This document shows, in pieces, positions 22,506 to 32,107 of a stretch of 64,000 bases of DNA; the stretch's first letter is position 1; each line of letters begins with the position of its first letter. Source of the DNA: Porphyra umbilicalis (taxonomy: Eukaryota; Rhodophyta; Bangiophyceae; Bangiales; Bangiaceae); assembly GCA_002049455.2 (NCBI GenBank), contig KV918797.1, positions 62,001-126,000 of the forward strand. Reading direction: 5' to 3'. The position numbers and the translations under genes were made by a program. The notes below the pieces were generated by a model that saw only the letters and a program-made list of their open reading frames with translations, was not told the origin of the DNA and ran no database searches.

Positions 22506-24161
22506 ATGGGTAGGCGTGCGAGCGGTCGCCCGGTGTCTGGTGGGGCACGCAAACCTCGGCCGACGCCGGAGCAGCAGCGGCAGATGGCTGCTCTGCTAAC
22601 GCAGGGCCTGGCCGGCACCGCTGTCGCTCGAGAGGTTGGTGTTTCTCGTGGTGCGGTACGCCACTTCGTCGCTACTGGGGGCAAGGCAGCCCCTGCCGGT
22701 CGAGGGTTGACCAGGACTGGTTTTCTTCGTTGGGTGGGTGAATACATTTCTTGTCTCTCCACTGAGCGTCAAGCGTCCGCCCGGTCTTTCTTTGGTGGGA
22801 GCCTTACCCCTGGGATTTCGTTTTTTCGCTTGTTTTTGGGTCGGTGGCCTGCGCTGCAGATGTACCGCGTGGGCACTTTGGAGCAGAGCCGTGCCGAGAA
22901 TGCGCGACCGGATGTGCTTGCCAAGTGGTTTGCTGGCCTCCGATTGATCTACCGGGACCTGAATATCGTGCAACCACGACAACTGTGGAACATGGACGAG
23001 ACTCACGTCAAGGCCAGGGAGCTACTACTTGAGGCGCGGTCCACAATTATCGGGCCCCGAGGCTTAAGGAAGCCGGAGGTCGTGATGGCCACGATTGGCT
23101 CTGGGGCTGCGGCCTGCACGGCGGCGTTTGCCATCTCGCCTGCCGGCATGGTCGCGCCTCATTTTCTGGTGGTGGCCGGCAGCGCAAGCGGCCACGCCTA
23201 CGTGCAGGCGACGGAGGGCGGCAAGGAGAGAAAGGTGGCTTTGGTGTCGCGTCTCAACGACTCGGCGGTGGTGGTGCGGCGGGACCCGCCGGGGTTCGAC
23301 CGTGGCGTCTTTGACGTGTGGGCGCAGCAGTTTGCCGCCTTCGCCAAGAGCTACTACCCGGAGGAGAATAAGCTGCTGGCTTTAGACGGAGCAAAAGTCC
23401 ACCTATCGGCTTTCGGCCTCCTGGCGCTTGTGCGGGCTAAGGTGCATGTTATTGCAGAACCCTCTAAACTTTCGCACCTCTTTCAAGCTTTAGACAACAA
23501 GTCGGCGTACGGCAGCTTCCGGCCAGCCATTCGCCGTCAAGTTTGCAGCCGGTCGGGAGAGTGCGTCGGTCTCGGGTGCAACTTCACAGTGCTGGACTTG
23601 ATGGACTGCATCAAGAAAGCCGCAGACCACGCTTTCTCCCCCTCCCACCTAGCCGCCGCGTTTGCTAACGTCGGAATGTGGCCATTGGACCCGAAGAAGG
23701 TCTGTTTGGAGGAGGTCAACGAGGGAGCCGACCGCACGGCAAAGGACGTCGACTTACAGCTGTTGGCCGACCGTGCGGTCCCTGCCATGCGCAAGGAACT
23801 CAAGCAGCCCACCATCATCCAGGGCACCCTGTCGACTGCTGGGCGGCCTGTCAACCTGACGGCGCCGGATGTGATTTCCGCCCTCGAGAAATTGGAGGAG
23901 GACAAGCGAGTCAAGGCCGCTGCGCAGGAGCAGGGGCGGCGGGAGAAAGCTGCACGGGTGGCGGCGAACAAGGCCACCAAGGACAAGCGGGAAGCTGCTC
24001 TCGAGACGGCCAGGTTTGAGAAGGCGTGGCGCGTTGTTTGCGCCGACGCCGTGGAGGAGGCGCGCCACAGATTGAGCCGGGCAAACCCGTCTCCACGCAA
24101 GCGTAAGCTCCAGATGGCTGCCGCAAGGCAGCGCGCACGCCTCGGCGTTGCATCCGATTGA
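22506..24161 (+). CDS. pogo-like transposase, DDD type, full length
   Basis: A 551-residue ORF from ATG 22506 to TGA 24161, with no frame breaks. An N-terminal helix-turn-helix lies at about residues 20-55 (GTAVAREVGVSRGAVRHFV). The catalytic acids are visible in NMDETHV (about 165), LLALDGAKVHLS (about 295) and HLFQALDNKSAYG (about 325), a D-D-D set as in pogo transposases. The C-terminus (about 455-551) is Lys/Arg/Glu-rich and helical, as is common in the family. Length and motif order are normal. It cuts and pastes the surrounding element, using TA targets. Confidence 0.92.
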   Translation: MGRRASGRPVSGGARKPRPTPEQQRQMAALLTQGLAGTAVAREVGVSRGAVRHFVATGGKAAPAGRGLTRTGFLRWVGEYISCLSTERQASARSFFGGSLTPGISFFRLFLGRWPALQMYRVGTLEQSRAENARPDVLAKWFAGLRLIYRDLNIVQPRQLWNMDETHVKARELLLEARSTIIGPRGLRKPEVVMATIGSGAAACTAAFAISPAGMVAPHFLVVAGSASGHAYVQATEGGKERKVALVSRLNDSAVVVRRDPPGFDRGVFDVWAQQFAAFAKSYYPEENKLLALDGAKVHLSAFGLLALVRAKVHVIAEPSKLSHLFQALDNKSAYGSFRPAIRRQVCSRSGECVGLGCNFTVLDLMDCIKKAADHAFSPSHLAAAFANVGMWPLDPKKVCLEEVNEGADRTAKDVDLQLLADRAVPAMRKELKQPTIIQGTLSTAGRPVNLTAPDVISALEKLEEDKRVKAAAQEQGRREKAARVAANKATKDKREAALETARFEKAWRVVCADAVEEARHRLSRANPSPRKRKLQMAAARQRARLGVASD

Positions 24162-24349
24162 GCTGGAGAGGTGGTGTCCGTGTACTGCTTTTGTGTGTGT
24201 GTGTTTGTTTGTGTGCGAGTGTCAAAGCGAAGAATGAAGTGTCGTTTGATTGGTTCGCGGCGTTCGGTAAGGGATGGTCAAACATCAAATGAGTCTTCCA
24301 ATTATCGTCCGACACTGCGAGGCGACTGCTTTAGACGGGATAGAGGGAA
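24162..24349. other. 3' region of pogo transposase gene
   Basis: Contains a GT-rich tract (TGTGTGTGTGTTTGTTTGTG, about 24191-24210). No gene. Confidence 0.5.
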
Positions 24350-24540
24350 TGGTTGTTGAATGGTGACCCTGTCGTTTGCTCCGTAAATCAAAAACAGTAT
24401 GAGAGTGCTCGTCGAGAAAAAAAAAAAAATGGACACGACCTCAGGAGGCTCTCACGAGCACATTGGTATGCTCGAAAGCAAGAACGGACAGCAGCAGCGC
24501 CCATGGCGAGTTTTGTGGTTGTTGAATGGTATCATACGGA
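24350..24540 (-). repeat. right double terminal repeat of pogo-like element
   Basis: The inner repeat (24350-24370) and outer repeat (24516-24540) are separated by about 145 bp, unlike the left end where they touch. The spacer holds a 13-A run between the inverted words GTGCTCGT and ACGAGCAC, so it could fold or be a later insertion. Confidence 0.88.
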
Positions 24541-25360
24541 TATCTGCGACACCGTGCCGATCTCTCCCGGAACGCCGTGTGTGGCCGAGGCGGCGGCACG
24601 AGGTCGGTTCCTCAGATCTTGCAACACAACTTACGCATTTTGTAGTAAAAGTGGTCAAGGTCGAGTACTTCGCTTCCGCCTCGTCGTCGTCACGACCAAA
24701 TCGGCGCTCGTCTTCTTCACGCCGGCGGACGCCATCACCAGCTCTGACTTCGTCGTGAATATCGCGCGAAGTCAGCGGCAGAGCAACAAGCCGTGCTGCA
24801 CGTAGCGCGTCTCCATTCGCTTCGCGAGTGGAAATTTTGCGTTTCTTGCCCAGTGTCTTTCGATGTCTAGCACGCTTCCGTGACGCGGCGCCCTCTTCGC
24901 AGGCTTCCGACGTCCACAATCGCAGCGGCTTCACATCGTCGGATGTGGATGGAGTCCGTCGTGACGACGAAGGGTCGCAGCCACAGTGTATGCAATTGAC
25001 ACGCAGCACTTTGAAGAGTACTTAATGTAACAGACGTGCAGGCAGGTCTTAACGTCCCTGGCTTAATCGTGCACATCGATCCTAATCGCACCACGTGATC
25101 TTCGCTGCGTTTCCACTCGCGACAGGGACCGTGCACCTGGACGAGATTGTAACAAGAAATCGCTTGTTCAGTCCTTGTGCAGGGACGAAACCCTGAACGG
25201 GATTTCCTCCCGTCCAGCCTGCAGGTTTTTCTGACGGTCACTGGCCGCCGTGGCGCTGCCAGCGTGGCCGTTGCGCCGCGTGCCGCCGCCGCGGGGGCCC
25301 CCGCGGGGTCCCGCGGGGGCCCCCCCCGGGGGCCTTTCCCCCGGGGGGGGGGACTGCCGG

Positions 25361-25395
25361 CCCCAGAACCATGCACACACATATTTTTTTCTTTG
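25361..25395 (+). repeat. outer end of palindrome, left
   Basis: 35 bp beginning CCCCAGAACCATGCACACAC. It matches the reverse complement of 32073-32107 at all but one position. Confidence 0.9.
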
Positions 25396-26690
25396 ACTGA
25401 AAGCGCGTTCGCGAAAACACCCTGGAATTGTAAAACGATAGAACTGTTTTCACACGACGAAAGATGAATAGGCAAGTCGAGCACCGCCTCCCGGGTGAGC
25501 GTCACCTGCACGACCGGCGCCGTTTGGGAGCGCACGCACGAGCGGGAGATCAGAAAAAAGGAGACGAGGAAGGCGGCCATAGTGGCGGTGGTGGCGGTCG
25601 CCGACGTGACCACCGCTTGCTGGTGTAGGGGGAGCTCCGCCCACCGCCGCCGCGGCGTCCACCGCGGCCCGCACGAGCGGCAGCTGCTGCCGTCGGGGGG
25701 GTATCCGCCCACTGATGGGTAGCGGCCGCCCGCACGCTCCTCGACGACCAGCGCTTTGTCTTCGTCCGAGGGGGGGTAGGTGATCGCCGCGAGGGGCTCC
25801 TGCCACACCCACCGGAGGGTCATCAGCGGCCGCCACCGCCGTGGCGGGCGGCAGCTGCCACCGAGGCACGGCCGCCACCATCCAAGTAACCACCGGCCGA
25901 CGCTGGCTGGGCAGTCGTCGCTTGCCGCAGCGCAGACTCGAGGCCGAGCTGCGCGATGCGCACGTGCGCGGCGGCGACGCGGTGGATGGGGAGGGGGGGT
26001 ATGTGGGGCCACAGAGGGGGCGGGGGGGGGAAGAAGCCGTCGATGGCACGGGGGGGTGGGCGGCGGGGTGGAGCGAGAATGTAACAGGGGCGCCACGCCG
26101 CCGCCGCCGCCGCCGCCGGCACCGCCGCGGCCGCAGCCGCCGCGGCCGCGGGCGCCACTCGCTGCCGTGTGCGGGCGCGCGTCGTGCGCACGGTCGTCCA
26201 CTGCTCACCACCGCGTCGGCGGCAGGCGCGGCGGCAACACCACCAGCGGCGGTGGCCGCCGCCCCCACCCGCCGCGCGCGGGTGTTGCGGGAAGGGACGC
26301 GACCACGCAGGCCGCAGCGCATTCAGCGCCGACACGACCCCCTGTTTGAAAAATCAAAACCGACGTCTCCCACAGGGCCCGCAGGGCCCGATTCTGGCCA
26401 ACTACCGCGGAATTGCAACATCATGGCCGTTCGTGGCCGCGTCCACCTGCCCCAACGACCCCGTAAACGCCGCATCTGCCCTCACGCACCTTTTTAACCA
26501 CGACTCTGCTTCCGCGGACCGTACGGGCGATGAAGACGTCGCCACCTCTAGCAACTTCACAGGAAGATGCGGACAGCCCCGGCGCATGTTCCCATAGTCA
26601 AGAAAGCGCCGGGAGAAGCACTCCCGCAACGTGCACTAGAAAAAGGGAATTTTTTTTCGACGTGTGGGTGTGAGAAAGCACCCTAGACTA
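25396..26690 (-). pseudogene. GC-rich host-like gene fragment present only in the left palindrome arm
   Basis: In the right arm the corresponding gap is about 30 bp, so this 1.3-kb stretch was gained on the left or lost on the right. Minus-strand frames read like a protein: 26335-25823 contains AAAHVRIAQLGLESALRQ, and the next frame contains LMTLRWVWQEPLAAITYPP followed by a hydrophobic segment MAAFLVSFFLIS (about 25580), then QTAPVVQVTLTREAVLDLP. The two frames join near 25830. A membrane or secreted protein fragment is likely. Gene capture by the element is inferred. No family is recognised. Confidence 0.4.
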
Positions 26691-26968
26691 ATGTCCAGGG
26701 AATATGTGTTTTGTATCCGGCGAAACAATTCAAAAGTCACAATGAGCTTTTCGTCGATAGCAAACAAGATAAGTCCTACAAGGGCATCTGGATCGTTTAG
26801 CGATACTTTTCCACCACATCCTTCTAGTGATCGGAAGCCGAGCTCCTGTGCGTGAGGCTCATCTTTTCTGCGCGTACCAGGCTCCAGGACAGCAACCCCC
26901 ATTCGAATTTTCGTCCACCACTTCATTTGTGCACGCGATACTGGCATGAGCCGTAGGCTGTCGAACAT
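26636..26968 (-). CDS. short conserved ORF, left outer arm
   Basis: A 110-codon ORF starting MFDSLRLMPVSRAQMKWW. The right arm has its counterpart at 31710-32030, with roughly one in seven residues different. No family is recognised. Near-conservation of the frame between arms hints at coding function but could be chance. Confidence 0.35.
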   Translation of the reverse strand: MFDSLRLMPVSRAQMKWWTKIRMGVAVLEPGTRRKDEPHAQELGFRSLEGCGGKVSLNDPDALVGLILFAIDEKLIVTFELFRRIQNTYSLDISLGCFLTPTRRKKIPFF

Positions 26969-26998
26969 GACGCTGTCGTCAATGTGGAACTCTCTGTA

Positions 26999-27129
26999 CA
27001 GTGCGTTCTCGTTATAAGAGACAGCTGATTCGGCTCAATACGAAGAAAAAGTGGCCCACACGGACTGGAATGGAAGAATCGCGACCCATATTCTTTTGTA
27101 AACGATTCTCTTATAACGAGAACGCACTG
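26999..27129. mobile_element. 131-bp pogo/Tigger-type MITE
   Basis: 23-bp perfect terminal inverted repeats (CAGTGCGTTCTCGTTATAAG...) flanked by TA on both sides. The right palindrome arm has the matching empty site, so the insertion post-dates the duplication. CAGT-starting ends with TA duplications are typical of pogo/Tigger derivatives. Confidence 0.92.
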
Positions 27130-27316
27130 TATACCATCATCGTCAAAGTGGCAGGCTTCGTCACCCCTTCTCTAGCACGCAGCCTCGGTGATCGTATCCG
27201 CTCTTATCCCACGCTGTCAGTCGTGTCAGCATTTTAGTGTGTTTCTTTCATGTGGTTACGTCAAGTGCTGACAAGGGGGGCTATGAACTATTGCGACATA
27301 TTTTAACTTAAAAATA

Positions 27317-27765
27317 TTGCTGACCTCCAAAAAGTGGCGGTTCCAGAGTGGTCGCAATCATTCAACAGCGTACGTGGACCAATGGAAAGGCTAGAAATCA
27401 TGCGAGTTCCTTACACAGTCTCCTCATGCAGCTCTGCGCACTGGAAACGCACATCAGGATCTCAAGAAATCTGAAGAAATTTGTTGATCTCATGAGAAAT
27501 CACAGGTCTGACCCAGAACCCTCTCCATGCCCTCTTCTGGCCAAAGCAAGCGGCCCAAAAACTTCAGGAAATCTCATTGTGGGTTGCAATGACTCTGCGT
27601 GACTGCTGCAAGACACGCTGATTGGCTTGCGAGATTACTGGCGGCAACTCTCAGCCAATAGTACCATCGTGGCTTGTTGAACAGCCAATCCGACTTCATT
27701 TCCATGCTGAGCCGTCGGCTCTGCCTCCCTTTTTTCTGCAACCGCCATTTTTTGGAGGTTAGCAA
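27317..27765. mobile_element. 449-bp TA-flanked MITE
   Basis: Ends TTGCTGACCTCCAAAAAGTG and, inverted, TTGCTAACCTCCAAAAAATG, with about three mismatches over 29 bp and TA on both sides. The right arm lacks it at the equivalent place. Inside are two GATTGGCT/AGCCAAT inverted words. It has no coding capacity. Confidence 0.85.
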
Positions 27766-27767
27766 TA

Positions 27768-29663
27768 CATGTAGTTTCCTTCGCAGGAATCGGAACATCG
27801 CTGCCCGCAACCGAGAGTGTCACCAACAAGTGGGGGCCACGGCCGTCGCGGCGTGGGCGTTCCGCCGACGATAGCGACGCCGCCGTCGCCACGCGCCACG
27901 CTGCGTCGCTACTCGAGCGGCGGCTGGGGCCGGCCGAGGCGGGGGCTTTGAGCGCGACCGCCGCGTCGCGGGGGCGAAGACGGAGGGTGGTAGCGCTGCG
28001 GCCGAAGCGCGGCGAGCGCTGCCGCGACGCGCAGCCGCCGCCCGTGCCGCCGGCCGAGGCACAACTGCCGAAGCCACCCGGTCCGTTGCCCTCGCAACGG
28101 TCCCCACCGTCTGGTGGGGGGGCGCCCCCCGCTGCCACCTCGGCGGCCGTCGCGGGGTGCCGCGGACCCCCGGTGGCATCCCACCGGCCTCCACTGCCCG
28201 CCGCGGCGGTGGTGCTTCGCGTTCGCGGTGGCGACGGCGGCGCTGACGGCCGCCGCTCCGACGGGCGGCCGTCGGCAGCCAAAGAGGCGGGCGCGCCGGT
28301 CGTCCACAGCGTCGGCGCCACGGCCGGCGCGGAAGGGGGGGGCGGCAGGCGCGCCAAAAGCCGCTTTACTCGCCCGTCCGCGCCGCCCAATTTGCCACCT
28401 CGAGCACAGAGTGGGCGCCGGCGTCGAGCCACAGCGTGTCCACACTCTGTGGAGCGCCTAGGGGATGTTTATGTAAGTCCGCACAGAAGGCTGGCCTGCA
28501 GACAGGTAGGGTGTAGTGGGGAGGTGGCGGTGGTTCTGGCTGCTGTGACCTTCGGAGGGCAAAAAGGACATGAAGCAGTTTTACGCTTTGTGACTCAAAA
28601 GGCCGGTCATAGCAGCGTCCTCTTTGTTCTCGGCGACAGGGGCATCAACGTACGGTAGACGTGTTCCAGAATCGACACCCGAAGAAGCGTCTCGTGCCCA
28701 CTCCAGCAGTGCCGGCAATCAGTCCTCATTAATAACGAAGACAAGAAAATGAAGTACAAGATTTATACAGTAGCCCCTCTGGATCATGGGGGTGATCATG
28801 GCCCTAAAAAGTACAGCTTGTTTCCCAGAAACACTAACGACGCTGACACGCCAGTCTCGTCCGGTCGACGGCCGTTCTCTGCGTTAGGCGAGGCTCCGAG
28901 CGCAAAGGGCCCAGAAAATACCAGAGCCAACCACGAAGAAAGGGGGGGGTCGCAGTGCAAAAAAGAACGAGTGCGGCCTTTCTCTGTGAAAAAGAAATAT
29001 TGGCCTTCGGCAGGGACGACTTTCTGTTGCTGGTGCTGTCTCTGAGCAACAACAAACAAGGCGTACTCAGGCAAAGCATGCGGAAATATATTAGCCAGGG
29101 GGGGCTGAGGGGAACAGCTGGTCGAGGGGTATGAGCTGCGGCTAAATGGTGCGTGGGAGTGGTGGTATGAGAAGACAGTCGGGACGTCGCGATTGTCATC
29201 ATCGCAGGGCAGGGGATACCGACTGGTTGGCTGAGGACTTCAGGACGGTCGCGGAGGGGGGGAGGCGGGTCGACGTTGACGTCTTTGCTCAGCATTCTTC
29301 AGAAAAGGCGGATTCCGCAATCGAGAAGGCAAGAAACAGGGATGACCCATTTGAAAAGAATGGAAATAAATTGAAAAAGAGTCGGCACCAGCGATTCCGG
29401 GCAGCAGAGAGGGGGGACAACCGGATGCGGACTCATGAAAATATGAAAACAATGTGCCACTTTTGAGCCCAACATGGGGCGGATATTAGATGGCTCACAT
29501 CGCTTGCCCATGGGACGTGCATATCCTATCGTTTTCTCGGATGGCTGAGATGCGTTCTCAGGAGCGACGACAGCCTATCGTTATTTCCCGCCGAAATAAC
29601 AACACGCTGAGATTCGCTCTCAAATCCAACAATATGTGAATGCATGGTCCCCGGGCCGGGCCC
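27768..29663 (+). repeat. palindrome inner arm, left
   Basis: About 1.9 kb, collinear and almost identical to the reverse complement of 29664-31559. Translations of mirrored ORFs are identical over most of the arm. Confidence 0.95.
27830..28460 (-). pseudogene. GC-rich captured-gene-like fragment, left copy
   Basis: This part of the arm is much more GC-rich than its surroundings and resembles host coding DNA. On the minus strand one frame reads VDTLWLDAGAHSVLEVANWA and then stops at TAA. Another frame (28432-27635) is Arg/Pro/Ala/Gly-rich. The mirrored copy is at 30867-31497. Origin by capture of a host gene piece is inferred. Confidence 0.4.
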
Positions 29664-31559
29664 GGGCCAGGCCCAGGGACCATGCATTCACATATTGTTG
29701 GATTTGAGAGCGAATCTCAGCGTGTTGTTATTTCGGCGAGAAATAACAATAGGCTGTCGTGGCTCCTGAGAACGCATCTCAGCCATCCGAGAAAACGATA
29801 GGATATGCACGTCCCATGGGCAAGCGATGTGAGCCATCTAATATCCGCCCCATGTTGGGCTCAAAAGTGGCACATTGTTTTCATATTTTCATGAGTCCGC
29901 ATCCGGTTGTCCCCCCTCTCTGCTGCCCGGAATCGCTGGTGCCGACTCTTTTTCAATTTATTTCCATTCTTTTCAAATGGGTCATCCCTGTTTCTTGCCT
30001 TCTCGATTGCGGAATCCGCCTTTTCTGAAGAATGCTGAGCAAAGACGTCAACGTCGACCCGCCTCCCCCCCTCCGCGACCGTCCTGAAGTCCTCAGCCAA
30101 CCAGTCGGTATCCCCTGCCCTGCGATGATGACAATCGCGACGTCCCGACTGTCTTCTCATACCACCACTCCCACGCACCATTTAGCCGCAGCTCATACCC
30201 CTCGACCAGCTGTTCCCCTCAGCCCCCCCTGGCTAATATATTTCCGCATGCTTTGCCTGAGTACGCCTTGTTTGTTGTTGCTCAGAGACAGCACCAGCAA
30301 CAGAAAGTCGTCCCTGCCGAAGGCCAATATTTCTTTTTCACAGAGAAAGGCCGCACTCGTTCTTTTTTGCACTGCGACCCCCCCCTTTCTTCGTGGTTGG
30401 CTCTGGTATTTTCTGGGCCCTTTGCGCTCGGAGCCTCGCCTAACGCAGAGAACGGCCGTCGACCGGACGAGACTGGCGTGTCAGCGTCGTTAGTGTTTCT
30501 GGGAAACAAGCTGTACTTTTTAGGGCCATGATCACCCCCATGATCCAGAGGGGCTACTGTATAAATCTTGTACTTCATTTTCTTGTCTTCGTTATTAATG
30601 AGGACTGATTGCCGGCACTGCTGGAGTGGGCACGAGACGCTTCTTCGGGTGTCGATTCTGGAACACGTCTACCGTACGTTGATGCCCCTGTCGCCGAGAA
30701 CAAAGAGGACGCTGCTATGACCGGCCTTTTGAGTCACAAAGCGTAAAACTGCTTCATGTCCTTTTTGCCCTCCGAAGGTCACAGCAGCCAGAACCACCGC
30801 CACCTCCCCACTACACCCTACCTGTCTGCAGGCCAGCCTTCTGTGCGGACTTACATAAACATCCCCTAGGCGCTCCACAGAGTGTGGACACGCTGTGGCT
30901 CGACGCCGGCGCCCACTCTGTGCTCGAGGTGGCAAATTGGGCGGCGCGGACGGGCGAGTAAAGCGGCTTTTGGCGCGCCTGCCGCCCCCCCCTTCCGCGC
31001 CGGCCGTGGCGCCGACGCTGTGGACGACCGGCGCGCCCGCCTCTTTGGCTGCCGACGGCCGCCCGTCGGAGCGGCGGCCGTCAGCGCCGCCGTCGCCACC
31101 GCGAACGCGAAGCACCACCGCCGCGGCGGGCAGTGGAGGCCGGTGGGATGCCACCGGGGGTCCGCGGCACCCCGCGACGGCCGCCGAGGTGGCAGCGGGG
31201 GGCGCCCCCCCACCAGACGGTGGGGACCGTTGCGAGGGCAACGGACCGGGTGGCTTCGGCAGTTGTGCCTCGGCCGGCGGCACGGGCGGCGGCTGCGCGT
31301 CGCGGCAGCGCTCGCCGCGCTTCGGCCGCAGCGCTACCACCCTCCGTCGTCGCCCCCGCGACGCGGCGGTCGCGCTCAAAGCCCCCGCCTCGGCCGGCCC
31401 CAGCCGCCGCTCGAGTAGCGACGCAGCGTGGCGCGTGGCGTCGGCGGCGTCGCTATCGTCGGCGGAGCGCCCGCGCCGCGACGGCCGTGGCCCCCACTTG
31501 TTGGTGACACTCTCGGTTGGGGGCAGCGATGATCCGATTCCTGCGAAACAAACTCCATG
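29664..31559 (-). repeat. palindrome inner arm, right
   Basis: Mirror of 27768-29663. The axis sequence CCGGGCCCGGGCC is itself self-complementary, with two mismatched pairs in the first 14. Confidence 0.95.
30867..31497 (+). pseudogene. GC-rich captured-gene-like fragment, right copy
   Basis: Mirror of the left copy. It differs by only a few residues near its outer edge (for example LRLRPRD against LRRRPRD). Confidence 0.4.
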
Positions 31560-31709
31560 CATGTTAGTTAAACTCTTTCGCAATTGTTCATAGCCCCCCA
31601 TGTCAGCGCTTGACGTAACCACATGAAAGAAACACAATAAAATGCTGACATGACTGACAGCGTGGGATAAGAGCGGATACGATCACCAAGGCTGCGTGTT
31701 AGAGAAGAG

Positions 31710-32030
31710 GTGACGAAGCCAATCACTTTGACGATGATGGTACACAGAGAGTTCCACGTTAACGACAGCGTCATGTTCGACAGCCTACGGCTCATGCCAG
31801 TATCGCGTGCACAAATGAAGCTGTGGACGAAAATTCGAATGGGGGTTGCTGTCCTGCAGCCTGGTACGCGCAGAAAAGATGAGCTTCACGCACAGGAGCT
31901 CGACTTACGTTCACTAGAAGAATGTGGCGGAAAAGTATTGCTAAACGATCCAGATGCCCTTGTGGGACCAATCTTTTTTGCTATCGACGAAAAGCTCATT
32001 GTGACTTTTGAATTGTTTCGTCGGATATAA
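31710..32030 (+). CDS. short conserved ORF, right outer arm
   Basis: A 106-codon ORF whose central part (MFDSLRLMPVSRAQMKLW ... VTFELFRRI) matches the left-arm ORF. It ends at TAA directly after FRRI, while the left copy runs on. No family is recognised. Confidence 0.35.
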   Translation: MTKPITLTMMVHREFHVNDSVMFDSLRLMPVSRAQMKLWTKIRMGVAVLQPGTRRKDELHAQELDLRSLEECGGKVLLNDPDALVGPIFFAIDEKLIVTFELFRRI

Positions 32031-32072
32031 AACACATGTTCGCCCTTTCATCGCTCCCTGTTTGGGTGATTT

Positions 32073-32107
32073 CAAAGAAAAAAAAATGTGTGTGCATGGT
32101 TCTGGGG
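32073..32107 (-). repeat. outer end of palindrome, right
   Basis: Reverse complement matches 25361-25395 in 34 of 35 positions. The U2AF65 gene begins about 390 bp beyond it. Confidence 0.9.

Larger units (their letters stand above)
22035..24540 (+). mobile_element. pogo/Tc1-mariner-like DNA transposon, apparently intact
   Basis: A 2506-bp element flanked by TA on both sides (22033-22034 and 24541-24542). Its outer inverted repeats are perfect over 25 bp (starting TCCGTATGATACCATTCAAC), and an inner pair (22060-22080 and 24350-24370) is perfect over 21 bp. Both pairs share the word ACCATTCAACAACC, so the transposase probably binds that. It carries one uninterrupted transposase gene. The TA duplication and DDD transposase place it in the Tc1/mariner superfamily, pogo branch (family knowledge). 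Confidence 0.93.
21902..25009 (-). pseudogene. minus-strand ORF split by the pogo-like element
   Basis: The frame runs 25009 to 24543, then is interrupted by the 2.5-kb pogo element. If the element and one TA are removed conceptually, the same frame stays open for about 40 further codons (22032 to the TAG at 21902-21904). A GTAAGC donor-like site at about 21927 could instead start an intron there. The product is basic and charged (RKRARHRKTLGKKRK, an NLS-like cluster, and a DERRFGRDDDEAEAK stretch). No family is recognised. It is disrupted in this copy, and the frame continuity supports a real gene before insertion. Confidence 0.5.
21700..25236. mobile_element. small unclassified element with CGTCAGAAAA ends, host to a pogo insertion
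   Basis: The left end at 21700 reads CGTCAGAAAA, and the reverse complement of the right end (25227-25236) reads the same. Subterminal sequence is also partly shared in inverted orientation, including CTGAACRAGCGATTTC. A GT dinucleotide follows the right end and precedes the left end, a possible 2-bp duplication. Without the pogo element the unit would be about 1.03 kb and carry one minus-strand ORF. No superfamily is assigned. The terminal match is short, so boundaries are provisional. Confidence 0.5.
25361..32107. mobile_element. foldback-like giant palindrome, 6.7 kb
   Basis: The sequence is an inverted duplication with its axis exactly between 29663 and 29664 and no spacer. Any base i pairs with 59327-i across 27768-31559 without an indel. 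Outside that, arms remain homologous but more diverged (about 26690-27314 with about 31568-32042), and the outermost 35 bp (25361-25395 and 32073-32107) match in 34 positions. The word CCATGCAYWCACAT occurs at the outer ends and again beside the axis, so each arm may be a complete element with short inverted ends, joined head to head. No transposase is visible. The arms differ by two MITEs and a 1.3-kb segment, which argues against a simple assembly fold-back. Confidence 0.85.

Noticed and set aside
28749-28830. TACAGTAGCCCCTCT in both palindrome arms as the end of another MITE
   Set aside because: It resembles CAGT-type ends but I found no matching inverted partner within the arm.
25361-32107. 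Palindrome as a simple assembly or sequencing fold-back
   Set aside because: Arms differ by two TA-flanked MITEs, a 1.3-kb segment and many outer substitutions, which an artefact of one molecule would not produce. Spanning reads are still needed.
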